A stretch of 64,000 nt of DNA. Source: Hyaloscypha bicolor E (lineage: Eukaryota > Ascomycota > Leotiomycetes > Helotiales > Hyaloscyphaceae). The notes beneath the pieces were generated by a model. It saw nothing but the letters and a program-made list of their open reading frames with translations. It did no database searches and was not told the DNA's origin. Below, in pieces: positions 1 to 11,045 of this stretch (position 1 is its first letter; the number at the start of each line of letters is the position of its first letter). The stretch spans positions 620,001 through 684,000 of the forward strand of contig NW_020194555.1 of the NCBI RefSeq assembly GCF_002865645.1, given 5' to 3'. Position numbers and translations under genes: made by a program.

Positions 1-2912
1 ATCAACATGTCGCGCTCCTCCGGATCTAGGTTCTCCAGCTCATCGTTGTGCTGCATGATGATTTTGGAAATCGGATCGTCGAGCATCTGCGCTTCTATGT
101 CTTTGCGTCGTGGCAGTAGAGCACTGCCGCGAACTGCTTCGGTCTTGGCCAATTTCTTTTCGAGATGTGCCAGTCGGGCCTCGTCGAGTGGCCGATTGAG
201 ACGGGCAAGTATGCCCTCGGCGGATTTAGCATCTTCACGCTGTTGAGCTTGTAAATCTTGGGATCGATGTGATGACTGTCTCTCCCAAAAGGGCGGTCTA
301 TATTGAGTGCTCAATTTTGGCGCATGAGCCTTCTCGATATTCTGGGCGTGAGACGCAATGTTACCAGATAGATCCAAACGATCTTTCGCCTCATCTCGGG
401 GTTCAGAATTGACAGTTTCCGAGGTTTCATGGTTGGTCAAATTGCTCCCCGTTTCGCGTTCCCCTTGGTAGTCTGCTAATAAAGCCTTGGACTCGACCTC
501 CAATCGAACAGGGGCATACTTGAACAAAGGATCGAGATGATGCATTAGCCATATTTGATACAAGATCGTGAGGACAAGAACCACGGCCATGATGATGCCT
601 TGCGCAGCACATGCGACGTGACCCTGAGTGTCACGAACCAAGAAAAAGAGACCAATGAGACAGACTTCCATGAAGTAGACGCCGGTGAATAGCTGATTGA
701 TGGCGCTCGGAAAAAATAATCCACCTCCGTCAACAGTGCCTGTTCGTACGCAATAAAGTAAATTATTCTTGATCACAACCCAAAAGAGGCTAAATGTGAT
801 AAGCATAAATAGTAATATAAGTGGAGCGATGGTAGAATAGACAAGTCCTAATCTGAGGTTAGGGCAACAGTGGCAATCGTAGCTGATGCACTACATACCG
901 ATGACCGCAAAGGTAGTATACCATGGAATGTTACTACCAGTGCGCGTTAAATTTGTCCAGCTCAGTTTTTCGAACACTGAGTCAGGCGTATTGACATGGC
1001 CAATGACATAGAATTTGAATAATCGAATGGTTTGCAAAATGGAGGTTGCACTTAAGGACAGGGCCTGCAAGATTAAGAATGAGAAGTAGTAGTTGGCGGC
1101 CGTGGGTAGATTCGTTGCAAGGATATTTGGTACCGATGTTGGAGTGCGAATAAGTTCTTCAACAATACTGGTAAGACCGGAGGAGATGGTGGGTATGATA
1201 AAAAGTTCGACAATGAGAAAAATGAAGTACAACAACTGAAGTGAGCGCTCTCCTTCCTGGCCAGTCGTTGCACCTCTGGCCCTGTTCGTCAGGAGGCGAA
1301 GGAGGATCGGAAGTGGTCCGCTAAGAAGAATCACTTGGATGACAGGTGGGAGGGTACCTTGGATGAAGGAAATCAACCACGGAGGGAGACTGTCGATCCA
1401 TTTGAGCCAAGATGTTGACCCAGATAGGGTGGAGATTCTAGACAGTATGCCGGTGAAGAATGAGATAAGACCAAACACAAATAGCAGAATGGTAAAAAGG
1501 ACAAGGAAGACGACGAGACGGACGTAGCGAGCGCGCCAGGACAGATTTAGGCTGGGCCAGTTGATGTCCCCAGGTGAGATCTCTACCATTCTCCTCCTCA
1601 TGTGCCTAGGTGAGGTGTCGGCAACGGACTGACAAGTGAGGTGTGCTGCCTTTTGAGAATTGAATTGGACAAATGCCGATAGGTTTTTTGGATATGCGTC
1701 TGGAGTTTTGGTATCCATTTCGATTTCCTTATTCAGTCGAGCAAGTTCTCTACGGCAGTAGTAGATTGTGTCAACTTTAGTAGAAAATAAACGGCCAATG
1801 AGGGGAATTCTGGCTGCGGCTGCATGTCGGTCCTTTGGTATCCTCATAGTTTGCCGTTGCTTTGGCGTTAGGAAGTTTGCCCACGCAGCTTTGGTTTCGA
1901 GATCATATTCCAGATCGCGTACACAAGCTGCTGGAGTTGCGGGGCCCATTTCTGGACGTGCGGGAAATAAAGTTTGGCCTACTTTAGATCGGACCTCCGG
2001 GGTTATTTGTTCTGGAGCTTCTTGCGTCGATTCTCCTCTCTGGCGCAATCTTGCCTTGTGGCTTTGTCTGGCCACTTTCCGGAGTAGATTGGTTTCGGTA
2101 TTTTCCAGCAGGTTTTCGTAGAACTTCCGAAGCTTGTCCTTGTTCACAAGGGTGGTGAAATCTCGATTGATCCAAATTCGGCGGATGCCACCCGGAAAGT
2201 CGCCATATAGCTCCTCCAGCGCTTCCTCATTGCAGAGCTTTTCTGGAATGTCCTGGATGAGAACAGTTGTGCTTGATGCTTTCAATCTGTGACCCAGGCT
2301 GTTTAGAAAATCTTCTCGCTTGGCGATGTAGTGGCTCAATTCTTGGTGGAACATCAGGCAAACCCAGACCACGACCCCGACTGCCATGACTAGATGCGCC
2401 CAATACCTGCTGGTCTTTGCTGGTGAAGCATTCGACCAAGCCAAAGTATCCAATCCCGTTATATTGTATGTCACGCCGCTGATAGTGTTGGTCCCCTTTC
2501 CCTGCTTGACGTTCAGGGGTATCAAGATGGGCATGATAATGATGGCCATCGGAGTGAAGATTTTTAGGCACATACTGAGAAACCTGAGAAAGAAGTATGC
2601 ATCCATGCCGGCCTTTCCTAGAACTACGGGATCTTCTTTGATCTTGAAAACGGTGAACAGCCATTTGAACGGATTGTTGTAGGGTGATTCGATCCTTTGC
2701 TTGACAGGTACCAAGAAAGATCTTGGTTGATAAATTCGTTTGGCCCATAAGTAATTCCTAATGACAACGAAGGTACCAAACTGAACGGCGAAGAGGATAA
2801 AACCAGCTGCCAAGGAGATGACGAAGGTTGTAATTGTCGTGCCTTCTCTACCCTGCGCTAATCCTGCAGCACCGTTGATTGTTCCATCTATGAAGCTTGA
2901 GATGCCAGACAT
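1..2912 (-). CDS. CSC1/OSCA-like DUF221 membrane channel protein, 3' end beyond window
   Basis: Predicted calcium-permeable, osmo/mechanosensitive cation channel of the fungal CSC1/RSN1/PHM7 (DUF221) family, in the plasma membrane or endomembranes. Exons are 2912-899 and 847-1 on the minus strand; the 51-nt intron (898-848) starts GTATGT, has a CTAAC branch site and ends TTAG. I chose the ATG at 2912 (MSGISSF) because the longer frame begins only with TTG. Visible in order: a first membrane segment near residues 25-48, two more near 103-130 and 171-195, a charged cytosolic loop (about 200-430, PHM7_cyt-like), then about seven hydrophobic segments crossing the splice junction with the family-typical STIAPLIL stretch. 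A long charged C-terminal tail follows, as in the PHM7_ext region. The frame stays open to the window edge (about 950 residues seen), so the stop is not here. There is no sign of decay. Confidence 0.93.
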
Positions 2913-3195
2913 TGTGGTTTTCAAGGTTATGTTATTGCATGTTGTTTCGTGTCGGGAATGATGACAAGGGGGGCATATTTGCGCCAGAAAGTTTGTTGCT
3001 AGAAATATCGTCTTGTACGGATTCGTAGATTTGCTTCATAAACACGGTTTTTAGATGGCGTACTATGACGTCAGACAAGCGTTACTTGGGGTCACTAGCA
3101 ACAGCCACGCACGAAACGGGTCAAGGCTGCAGCGCCACCAAGCTAAGGTCCTGCTGAGTCATGGGGTAATTATAAATATTAGTTTGTCTCGCGAG
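2913..3195. other. Upstream region of the DUF221 gene
   Basis: Balanced-composition sequence between the start of the DUF221 gene and the first transposable element. It presumably holds the promoter and 5' leader. I see no gene and no motif I can defend. Confidence 0.4.
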
Positions 3196-4026
3196 TACGG
3201 AGGTCGCGGCCATAAGTCTTGCAACTAATAGTCGGACTTGACGTCGTGCTAAAGAGGCCCTTCCCTTTAGTCGGGGAAAGCGAGTTGTCCCGGGAAAGCG
3301 AGATGTCCCGTTTTGGCCCTTTTTGCCTTCTAAAATAATAATATTAGGAACTAGCTATAGAAAATCTAATTAATATGTTTTATTCGCGATCTTATAATTA
3401 CTTATTATATATTTAAGGATTAAAATTTTAAGTAAAAGAATAAAAATTTTTATAATTAAGCAAAAGTCATAAGTCTAATACTCGTGAAATAGTCGCGAAT
3501 AAATAATTCTTATGATTTTTATATTCCTCGCAATTTTATTATTAAGACCTTAATAGCTCTCTACCCACATCTTTTTTTTTTAAGATTTAGAGAATTATAT
3601 CTAGTTTATAAGGCTTATATTTTTAATTCTATTACTTAGAATTATTTAAAAAGGCTAAGATTTTAAGTTAGTGAGGATTTTATTCGATGCGGGACATCTC
3701 GCTTTCCCGGGACAACTCGCTTTCCCCGACTAAAGGGAAAGGCCCCTTTAGCGCGATATCAAGTCCGACTATTACCAGGGTCGGTGCCACTTCTCGCTTA
3801 TGTGGCAGGGCCGTTGCACGGCAACCAGGAAGCGCTGTAAATACAGGGCCTTGCAGGCGTTCCGTGGCCAAAATATAGCGCACAGGCCCTATAAGCATCG
3901 CTAAACCTAGTATTCTTACAAGCTATCGAGCCCTTAATCTTCGTTGCTAGGTCAGCTGCATGTGGCGTCCTGAGGCTTGGCACTCATCCCTGCCAGTTGC
4001 AAGACTTCTGGCCGCGACCTCCGTAA
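3196..4026. mobile_element. Non-autonomous TIR element (MITE family A), split by a second element
   Basis: Ends are inverted: positions 3196-3225 (TACGGAGGTCGCGGCC...) match the reverse complement of 3997-4026 with one mismatch in 30. Both ends carry TA outermost, which suits a Tc1/mariner-type TA duplication. The inner element 3226-3774 interrupts it; when that is removed the left inverted repeat continues into GCAACTACCAGGGT, matching the right arm (GCAACTGGCAGGGA). No coding capacity. The right end of a second copy of this family lies at 53,488-53,693. Confidence 0.85.
3226..3774. mobile_element. 549-bp MITE with 85-bp terminal inverted repeats
   Basis: Left TIR 3226-3310 and right TIR 3690-3774 are both 85 nt and differ at only a few positions. 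They start TAATAGTCGG and end GATGTCCCG, and contain the internal repeat GGGAAAGCGAG twice. The outermost TA on each side fits a TA target duplication. The roughly 380-nt core is extremely AT-rich while the TIRs are not, so the core looks RIP-mutated or is naturally AT-rich. It is nested in the family A element at 3196-4026. No ORF. Confidence 0.9.
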
Positions 4027-4095
4027 ATTGATTTCTTTTATAATATAAGTTAATATTGCAATAGAGATGTCAGACGAGGTGCAATATGAGGGCCT

Positions 4096-4348
4096 TACAG
4101 AGATCGCGGCATAAAGTGACGGGATTAAGAGTTGTCGCTTTAGTGTCGAAGCGAGAGTTGCTCTTCCAGCAGCGCTAAATACCCTTGAAGATCTTCGTAA
4201 CCTTGCAAATGTCTCACAGTGTGTTTCTAGGGCACATAGCCTGGAGATATAGGGCCTTACAGCGTGCGCAACACCTGAAATGAACTCTACAGTGGGCTCG
4301 GCATCGAAATGCCCTATAATCCCGTCACTTTATGCCGCGATCTCTGTA
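4096..4348. mobile_element. 253-bp Tc1/mariner-type MITE
   Basis: Positions 4096-4127 (TACAGAGATCGCGGCATAAA...) and 4317-4348 are 32-nt inverted repeats with no mismatch. TA forms the outermost dinucleotide on both sides, and the TIR begins CAGAGATCGCGG. That arrangement is typical of Tc1/mariner-related miniature elements. No coding capacity. Confidence 0.85.
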
Positions 4349-4380
4349 CAGCGTGAGATTACAGACATATAGTATATGCG

Positions 4381-4424
4381 AAGCATAAAGAGAGTAAAGG
4401 TTAGTTGATTTCCAAAGAAGAGAA
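4381..4424. repeat. Dispersed repeat shared with the element at 48,998-49,633
   Basis: This stretch (AAGCATAAAGAGAGTAAAGG...GAAGAGA) recurs with about three changes at 49,215-49,258, inside the hAT-type insertion in the MFS gene. It shows a second, more decayed relative of that element near 4.4 kb, though I could not define its ends. Confidence 0.7.
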
Positions 4425-4643
4425 AAGAAAAGAGCGGGATATAATTAGTTCGAATCAAATATAGCAAAAACGGTTACTCTTTTATATATATTATAATTTT
4501 TCAGCTATAATTATAAATAAGTAATAATTTATTATATAATTATAAAATAAAGTTTATAAATATTCTTTAATATTTTTTTTTGGCTTAGCTTGGAAATAAA
4601 ATTAATTAATATAAATTAATTTTAAATAAGTTTTTAGATTTTT

Positions 4644-4906
4644 TGTAAGGTGTTTGTTAGTAGGCAATAAGACAATAGAATGAATCAGTGAGTTGTGAAA
4701 CCACAGTATCAAATTCGGTACAGAACTAATCTCTGTTCCTTTTATAAGGTCCAGGGGAGCCCTCTCTAAATAGGAGCTCCCAATGACGTATATATATTTA
4801 GTAATTAATAAGCCTAAAGCCTATAATATAAATAGTAGTATAATTATAGTATTAAAGGGCCGTTAACCTCCCTGATTAATACCTGTAATATTAGAGGTTC
4901 GTTACA
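4644..4906 (-). repeat. Possible solo LTR
   Basis: Read on the minus strand, the segment begins TGTAACG and ends CCTTACA, a normal TG...CA retrotransposon LTR boundary. It contains a TATA-like CTTATAAAAGG followed by CAGAG, as in an LTR promoter. No matching 5-bp target duplication is visible (TTTTT against TGCCT), and there is no second LTR. It could also be a promoter-like relic. Confidence 0.4.
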
Positions 4907-5811
4907 TGCCTTTGAGTCACGTGCGACCCTATACACATCACATTTTTCTTTTATAATTTTAATTTTAAAACAAGATTATTATTATTAAATAAGTAACTTT
5001 CTTTTCTTGAATTTTATATCTTTTAAAAAAAGAATTTATAAATATTTTTAATAATAATAAAATTATAAAAAGTAAAATTTCTTAAAATAAATTTTAGCTT
5101 TAATATATAAGACTTAAAGCTTTAAAAATCCCTTATTAATATAAACTTTTTAAAATTAAATATATTTCTAAATCTAATAAAAAAAGTATTATTAAAATAA
5201 TAATTATAAATTAATTATATTATTTTAAATAAATCTAATTAATTCTTTAAAATAAAATAATTATAAGACCTATATGAATAAGATTATAATATTATTAATT
5301 ATTTAAGCTATAATTGCCTTTAAAAGTATTTTTATTATAAGATTTAGCTTTTAGCTTAAAAAGTAAATTAAAATAGCTTTTATTTAAAAATACTAAAATA
5401 TAAAAAGCAATATATAAGTTTATAAATAATAAGTAAATACGCCAACTAGCTCAGCCTAATATAATATAATACATTATATATTGAAGTATATAATAGTTAT
5501 AAAACGTGAAATTATAATAATTTTTAATTTTAAGAAATATTATTATAATATGTATTTTTTTTTATATATTTTTAAAATATATTTAATTTAATTTAGAGCC
5601 TAAATTTTATAACATTAATGCTTATTATTTTATAGAAATTTTTTATAAGTATTATAGAAATAAAAATTAGTTTTATTTAGTTTTTAATTACTAAAGTAAT
5701 ATTAATATTATATTTTTTTATTTTAAAATTAAGCTTATAAATATTCTCGAAAATAATTAAAGAATTATAAGCAAGTTTACTAATAATCTTCAAGTCTTCT
5801 AATATTGCGTA
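4907..5811. other. AT-rich, RIP-like non-coding block
   Basis: More than 80 percent A+T by eye, dominated by TA, TAA and TTA, with almost no CA. No coherent protein or element boundary can be read in it. Confidence 0.7.
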
Positions 5812-6152
5812 TTAAGAGAATACAATTCGATATGTTTTCAAGAAATATCCTGTACCGGTTACATTGGGGTCACAGCAGGGAACTCCCAAATTGACCAGGC
5901 GGCGACATTCAAGCAGCGCATTCTTAGTCACTTTGAACATGAAGAAATCACAACCTCCAAAGTGTACGGGGAATCCTGCCCTACGTTCTTGGCTATATTT
6001 ATATTCATATGCGCTAGAAAAGTAGAATGTCCTACGGAGAACCGTTTCCATAGTCCTAAGGCCAGCCGCAAAAGCTGCCACCCTTAGTTATTTGAACATG
6101 TCTATACTAAATTCGTTCCACCGCGTTACCTGTACAGCTCGTTGGACGTCGC
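5812..6152. other. Unassigned stretch downstream of the GFA gene
   Basis: Balanced composition returns here. An 89-residue minus-strand frame (6081-5812) starting with GTG contains several Cys residues, but I recognise no family. It may be an eroded gene fragment or the 3' flank of the GFA gene. Confidence 0.3.
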
Positions 6153-6676
6153 TTATTGCGGAGGGGGCATGCGCTCAAAGGCGTGAGCCAGATTCTCATG
6201 ACAGAAAGGAAGCTTCGTGGCCGTCCAGAACTCGGTGTCCTAATTGTCCATGATTTAGCCTCTAGCATTGGGCCCGGTGATGTCAATATACTTACTGGCT
6301 CAAGTTTCTTCTTGAATTCGCGGTCCAAACCGCCACCATTCATGGCGATAATATCTGGAGCCGCATCAGGGGACTGGGCGACCCCAGAACCACATGTAGG
6401 ACAGGACGTGCGGTAGACCTTTAGGCCTGAACCTCCCTTGATGGCGAAGCTCTTGGTAGGCCCCACAATCGTGACCTTGTCCTTAGGGAAAATGGCGAAG
6501 AGGGCTAGGACGGGAGTAAGAAGAGATGAAGGATAATATCAGGGCGGGAACGTACCGTAGGTGGAACCAGTGTAGCGTTGGCAGTCATCGCAGTGGTCAT
6601 AGGCAACGGCGTTGGGTTTATCAACGTCAATGCTGTAAGTAACAGCCTTACAGAGGCAGTGACCAGTAATTGCCAT
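6153..6676 (-). CDS. GFA-domain protein (glutathione-dependent formaldehyde-activating family)
   Basis: Small cytosolic zinc-binding protein of the GFA/CENP-V family. Some members help condense formaldehyde with glutathione; most fungal ones have no known substrate. Three exons on the minus strand, 6676-6556, 6504-6296 and 6239-6153, join in frame to 138 residues. Introns of 51 nt (GTACGT...CCTAG) and 56 nt (GTAAGT...GGCTAAAT...TTAG) separate them. The zinc ligands are all present: C7 and C9 (GHCLC), C29 and C32 (HCDDC), C75 and C78 (CPTCGSG). The family's PDIIAMNGG and GPTKSF motifs are also present. Length is normal for the family. Reading through the second intron would replace the proper C-terminus (DTEFWTATKLPF...) with an unrelated tail, so the spliced model is preferred. 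No decay seen although AT-rich relics flank it. Confidence 0.9.
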
Positions 6677-7065
6677 TGTCAAAGAGTTGCAAGAGATTTG
6701 GCAGAGAGGATTTGGTTGGGAGACTTGAAGTAAAGATGTCTATAAAGTGTAAGCAACCTATATATACCTTGCCTAGGCACATCAGTGAGATTCGCACCCG
6801 TTACGAATGTATCCTAAATCCTTGGTTGCAATGAAGATCTTTCGGCTAATGGCGTACCACACAATGTGGTTAGGGCCACACACATGTGGTAACTACCAGG
6901 GATGTTGGGGCCGCAGCAGCGCTACTCAAACAAGCGAAAAGATAATATTATAACTATAGTCAAATTTATTGCTCTAGTCGAGCCCCTTAAAAGTAGAGCT
7001 AGTCCTTTTAAAGCTATATAGCTATATATAAAACTGCTTTTCTAGTTTAATTTTTGAGTGAAAGG
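6677..7065. other. Upstream region of the GFA gene grading into AT-rich DNA
   Basis: The first 200 nt presumably hold the GFA promoter. A short near-palindromic stretch with CCACACAATGTGG and CCACACACATGTGG lies near 6,855-6,895. No gene seen. Confidence 0.35.
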
Positions 7066-8050
7066 TAAGAGCATGCGGCATTGCTCGTAGAACACGTGAT
7101 TTACCCTACCAACCCCACCAAAATCGCAATTTTTCAGCCCATACTTCAATGTAATTCCCAAAACAATTAAAGTACTAGATTTATTAAGGCTTTATTATAT
7201 AGTAGCTATACCCTTGCTATTAATCACATCTTTTAGCTTACAAGTAAGCCTCTCCGTCAAATATTACTATTTTATTAGATTAACTTTAATTTATAGCTTT
7301 TATAAGACCTCTTTTATATTCTTAATTAAAATAGAAATAGTTTTCAACTTTATAATTTTATTTTTTATTTATTACCAGACCTTTTTAATTAGATTTAAAT
7401 TAGGAAAAGAGAGAAACTAATTAAATTCATATAATTTATATAATTTTCGAGGTAGTTTTATTATATTCTTATAAATCTTTACTTTATTATTTATAAATAA
7501 AAATATCTTCTTTTACTTTATTATTAGGAAATTAAATCAAGAAAAAATAATAGAATTAAGAACTTAGTTTAAGTAAGCTATATTATAAACTCTCCTTTTC
7601 CCTGGTTTTTTTATTAAGAAAATAAGTAAGAACTTTTAATTTTAGCTAATTACTTGCCAAATTATTATACTTACTTTACTATTCCTATATAAAGATTATA
7701 TATAATCTGAATAATACTTCTTATCCGGCTAATATATAACCCAAATTATCTCTCTCTAGTAAGGCTTATAACCTCTCTAATTTGGCTATAGCTTTTCTTT
7801 TACTAGTAAAGTAAACAAATAATAGTATAAACGGAAGTTCTCTAGTTCTCATTGAGTTAGTAACCCTTAAGAACGGATAGAGAGGGGATATTTGAGATTT
7901 CTGGGTCTGAGTCTGAGTTTTCCATTATTATATAATAATTAAAGAAGAAAAATAGTAGTTTGTAGCAAAAGAAGCGGTGAAGTGTGGGTTTTAGTAAGGG
8001 GTAGTCACGTGTTCGCTTAGGTATACAACGAGCAATGCCGCATACTCTTA
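7066..8050. mobile_element. TIR element of about 985 bp with RIP-like core
   Basis: TAAGAGCATGCGGCATTGCT at 7066 is matched in inverted orientation at 8050 (TAAGAGTATGCGGCATTGCT). The inner parts of both ends carry ACACGTGA followed by TTACCC or CTACCC, with a short insertion in the right arm. TA is outermost on both sides. The core is strongly AT-rich and non-coding; the one 68-codon frame at 7214-7420 has low-complexity F/I/Y/L content and is not credible as a gene. Confidence 0.7.
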
Positions 8051-8217
8051 CTAAAATTTATTTTATTTAATTTATAATTTTAAAATTTATAACTTATATA
8101 TTTAATTCTGGGTTTAATTATAAGGTCTTTTATATAATAAATAAAGATTATTTTAAAACTAATTAAATATAAACTATATTTATTCTAAAATAATATTTTT
8201 AATTTATTTATAATAAT

Positions 8218-8400
8218 TGTTACGCTCTGCCGCTTCACTAGTAAATTTAGCGTCACGTGATTGCAATGACGCATGCGGCTGGGGCTAGTATTTAGAACAC
8301 TAAAGCTCCCGCACTCAAGAGCTTCTCTCCTTAGTTTAGAATCCTCGGAATAGAGCCACTCTACCTTGCTTTCCAAGCTCAGAGACCCGGTCTCGTGACA
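8218..8400. repeat. Solo LTR, 183 bp, with 5-bp target duplication
   Basis: Begins TGTTACGC and ends CTCGTGACA, and is flanked on both sides by ATAAT (8213-8217 and 8401-8405). The imperfectly inverted TGTTACG/CGTGACA ends and the 5-bp duplication are typical of Ty3/gypsy or copia LTRs. No internal region is attached, so it is most likely an LTR-LTR recombination product. The duplicated bases are AT-only, so some caution applies. Confidence 0.75.
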
Positions 8401-8405
8401 ATAAT

Positions 8406-8968
8406 ACTTTTTTATTATATAATTAAAATTAAACTAAAAAGGAATTCTATATATTATTATAAGAATTTAAAATAAAGATTAATTAGCTTTAATGCTTTTT
8501 TATATATAATTAAATAATTTAAAGATATTTTCTTATTATAATAATAAAGTTAAAGTAATATAATAAGGCAAATTTTTTAAAATTTATTTTATAAAATATA
8601 AAGCTAAAGAAAAAGAAAGAAAGAAAGAAAAATAATAACTAAAATAATAACTTATTATATATAATATAAGCTAGCTATTATATTAATTATTATAAGTATA
8701 TTTTAATATTTATATTAAATATTATATAAAGAATTTTATTAAAAATTTATATTTTAATTACTTTTTATTTATTAGTTTTTTATTTTAAATTTAATTAAAG
8801 TTATTTTTTTATTTCTGAAAATGAAATATGAGAAAAGAAGTCTTTTTCTAAAAACTTAAAGTAGAAGATAAAATAAAAGGATATTTATTTAAGTAAATAA
8901 ATAAGTTTTAATATATCTTAATATAATTTTTTAATAAAATAGAAACATAATGCCTTTAGGCCTTGGAT
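8406..8968. other. AT-rich, RIP-like non-coding block
   Basis: Nearly all A/T with scattered poly-A/T and GAAAGAAAGAAAG runs. No gene or element boundary recognised. Confidence 0.65.
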
Positions 8969-9607
8969 TTAAATATTAGAGTACGAGGCAGGGTAAATGG
9001 TATAGGGGGTGGGAGGAGGGGGCCAGGCAGAGAGGCAAAGTAAAGGAGTGAGGAGGAGAGCGCGAGTATGTGAGCATACCACGTGTTTCGAGAAGCCCCG
9101 TGACTTTCCCAAGTCACGCGTATAATAGAGCGTCTGATAACATTCTAACCTAATACAGCTAGCTGTAAAGTCTGCATCCAAACCCCCTACACAGCCTCGT
9201 AAGTATTCTGCTGTTAAGAATATGTGCTGGGTAGGTTGGTCGGATTGCCCCTTCTCAGGCACCTGCGGATACATGACGACAACCAAATTTTCTTTGGATC
9301 ACATCTTTCTGTGACGCGAAAAAAATATCTGAACAGTGGCCTGGCCTACCTATCCCTACGTTCTTTCTCACTCGAACCTTCACACTAGGGACTTAGAGGC
9401 TACATCATTGCGGGACTGAGGATGCAAAGACAAATATGCAAGAACTGAATAATGTCTCAAGAATTCGTCATATTTCTCTCGGAAATTTTCTCCACCGTTA
9501 GGTTGTGAAGCGGCTCTTGTCTCGTCGGTGGCTATTTTCTATTTGTAGGCTTCCAAAGAACAATAACGACCTCACACGTGTCCATTTGTTCGATATGCTC
9601 TGTTACT
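8969..9607. other. Balanced-composition stretch without a recognised gene
   Basis: A 105-residue minus-strand frame (9286-8969) is open, but its product resembles no family I know and has no splice or start evidence. The right part is the 3' flank of the O-methyltransferase pseudogene. Confidence 0.3.
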
Positions 9608-11045
9608 TTATAGGTGCGGATCCAAGACAACCTCGATAACTGCATCCGCACAGCCTGTAGGCTGTCTGACATTGACAATACGAAGCTTCTGATCTGGGGT
9701 TCTTAATAGTGCCTCCAAATCAGCTCTTGTGAGCTCCTTCGCACTCAACGCAGCCGTCATCTGCAAATCCATCGCAGTATCACAACTGCATCACAGCCAA
9801 CGGCACCTCGCCCATCTCTGGCATTACGCTCTCCATAATCAGCAGTCTACTACCCTCATTATCCTCGAACGTTGTCATGGCTGGAACTATATTTTGCAGA
9901 ATCTTGACTGACACGAGGTCCGGCCATCCATGTAAGATGTGCTTCAGGAAGTATACGTCGGCACCTTTGATGGGTTGTAGGGTCATGAAGTCGTACATTT
10001 GGAAGCTGATGCGACTGTTGAGATCGGAGTGCAAGGAACCTTCGAAGGAGGCGACAACCTCGACGCGGTCTTGGATGATGAATTTGATGCTGGGATAGTG
10101 CAGTGCGAGTTCGATATCGTTGTGGCCTGCGGAACCCCCTATCTGCAAATTGGTTAGTTTTACAGTCCGCATGTTGGCACTCAGAAATTGTAGGAAATGC
10201 ACACATCGACCAGCGTGGCTTCGCCCAGAGAGGCCCAATCGAATCCGGTGCGCAGATGCGTGCGAGAATGCGGTTGTTTTACTCATCGTGGTCATCGCGG
10301 TCATCGCCAGACAGGATTGTTTCGCTCTCCACCCTTTCTCCACACCCTCACCATCATTCTGCAGAAATTTGAAGATTGTACCCCCCTCTGCCAATTCGGT
10401 CGCAAGACAAAGAGCCGACCTGTTCGGATCTTCCGTGTCACCCCATATGTCTAACGCTTTGACCTGCCAGCTTAAAGCCCGTCCAACTTCGTCAATATTG
10501 TGCCCTATACAAGCTGATAACGAGCTATCCTTGACAACTGCGGCGCTGTTGGCTGTGTGCGCGGCGCAGCCGTGGGCAGGCTCGCAGAAGGTGCGCTGGG
10601 TCATCGCGTGCCGGAGGACGCGGTGAATGCAATTGCGGGGAAGGCCATTTTCTTAGACAGGTTGTCCGAAGAGATCGCACCGTCAACGGGAACAGCATTC
10701 CAGACATCGTAATGGTTAAGGATACCGAGGACGGAGACGCCGTACTTTTCCTGGTCACAGCGTTAGCATTCATAGAGAATGTGGTATGTGCGGCATGTAC
10801 AACGAACGCTTCATTTTTGATAAATTCACCAGGACCTTGCGCAAGTAAGATGAGGTCGCTTGCTGCCTTGATCAATGCTATGCGCGCCGCTTGCACTTGT
10901 CCCTCTTCTGGAAGCGCACCAGGTGCATCGGATCTGAAGGAAGGATGAGGGAGGAATGCGAGTCAGGGAACTTGGTAATTGTGTTGACTTGAGAGTGAAT
11001 GCTCGCTACCAATTCTTTCATGCAAGGACCGAGAACATGTGCCAT
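9608..11045 (-). pseudogene. Fungal SAM-dependent O-methyltransferase, frameshifted
   Basis: Relic of a plant-type O-methyltransferase (N-terminal dimerisation domain plus PF00891 domain), an enzyme class that methylates secondary metabolites. It reads on the minus strand from ATG at 11045 to TAA at 9608. Two real introns are visible: one starting GTACATGCC with GCTAAC and ending ACCAG, and one with CTAACC...TTGCAG that splits the SAM-binding motif to give VDIGGSAGHN. The catalytic-His region reads FLKHILHGWPD, where the family normally has HDWPD. The frame changes at least four times: near the QVQAARIAL segment, between MAFP and RVLRHAMTQR, before the HLRTGFDW segment, and at TGAT just before TAMDLQM. 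The rest of the family profile remains continuous to the C-terminal RQPTGCADAVIEVVLD. Several independent indels make sequencing error unlikely as the sole cause. Confidence 0.88.

Noticed and set aside
1768..2748. Plus- and minus-frame ORFs overlapping the DUF221 gene
   Set aside because: They overlap a well-supported coding exon in other frames and show no domain of their own.
2913..2924. Start of the DUF221 protein at 2924
   Set aside because: That codon is TTG; the first in-frame ATG is at 2912.
7214..7420. 68-codon ORF as a gene
   Set aside because: It lies in the AT-rich core of a TIR element, and its F/I/Y/L composition is what random AT-rich DNA gives.
8969..9286. 105-codon minus-strand ORF as a gene
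   Set aside because: No family resemblance, no intron or context support, and a low-complexity C-terminus (WPPPPTPYT). Mentioned only as an unassigned stretch.
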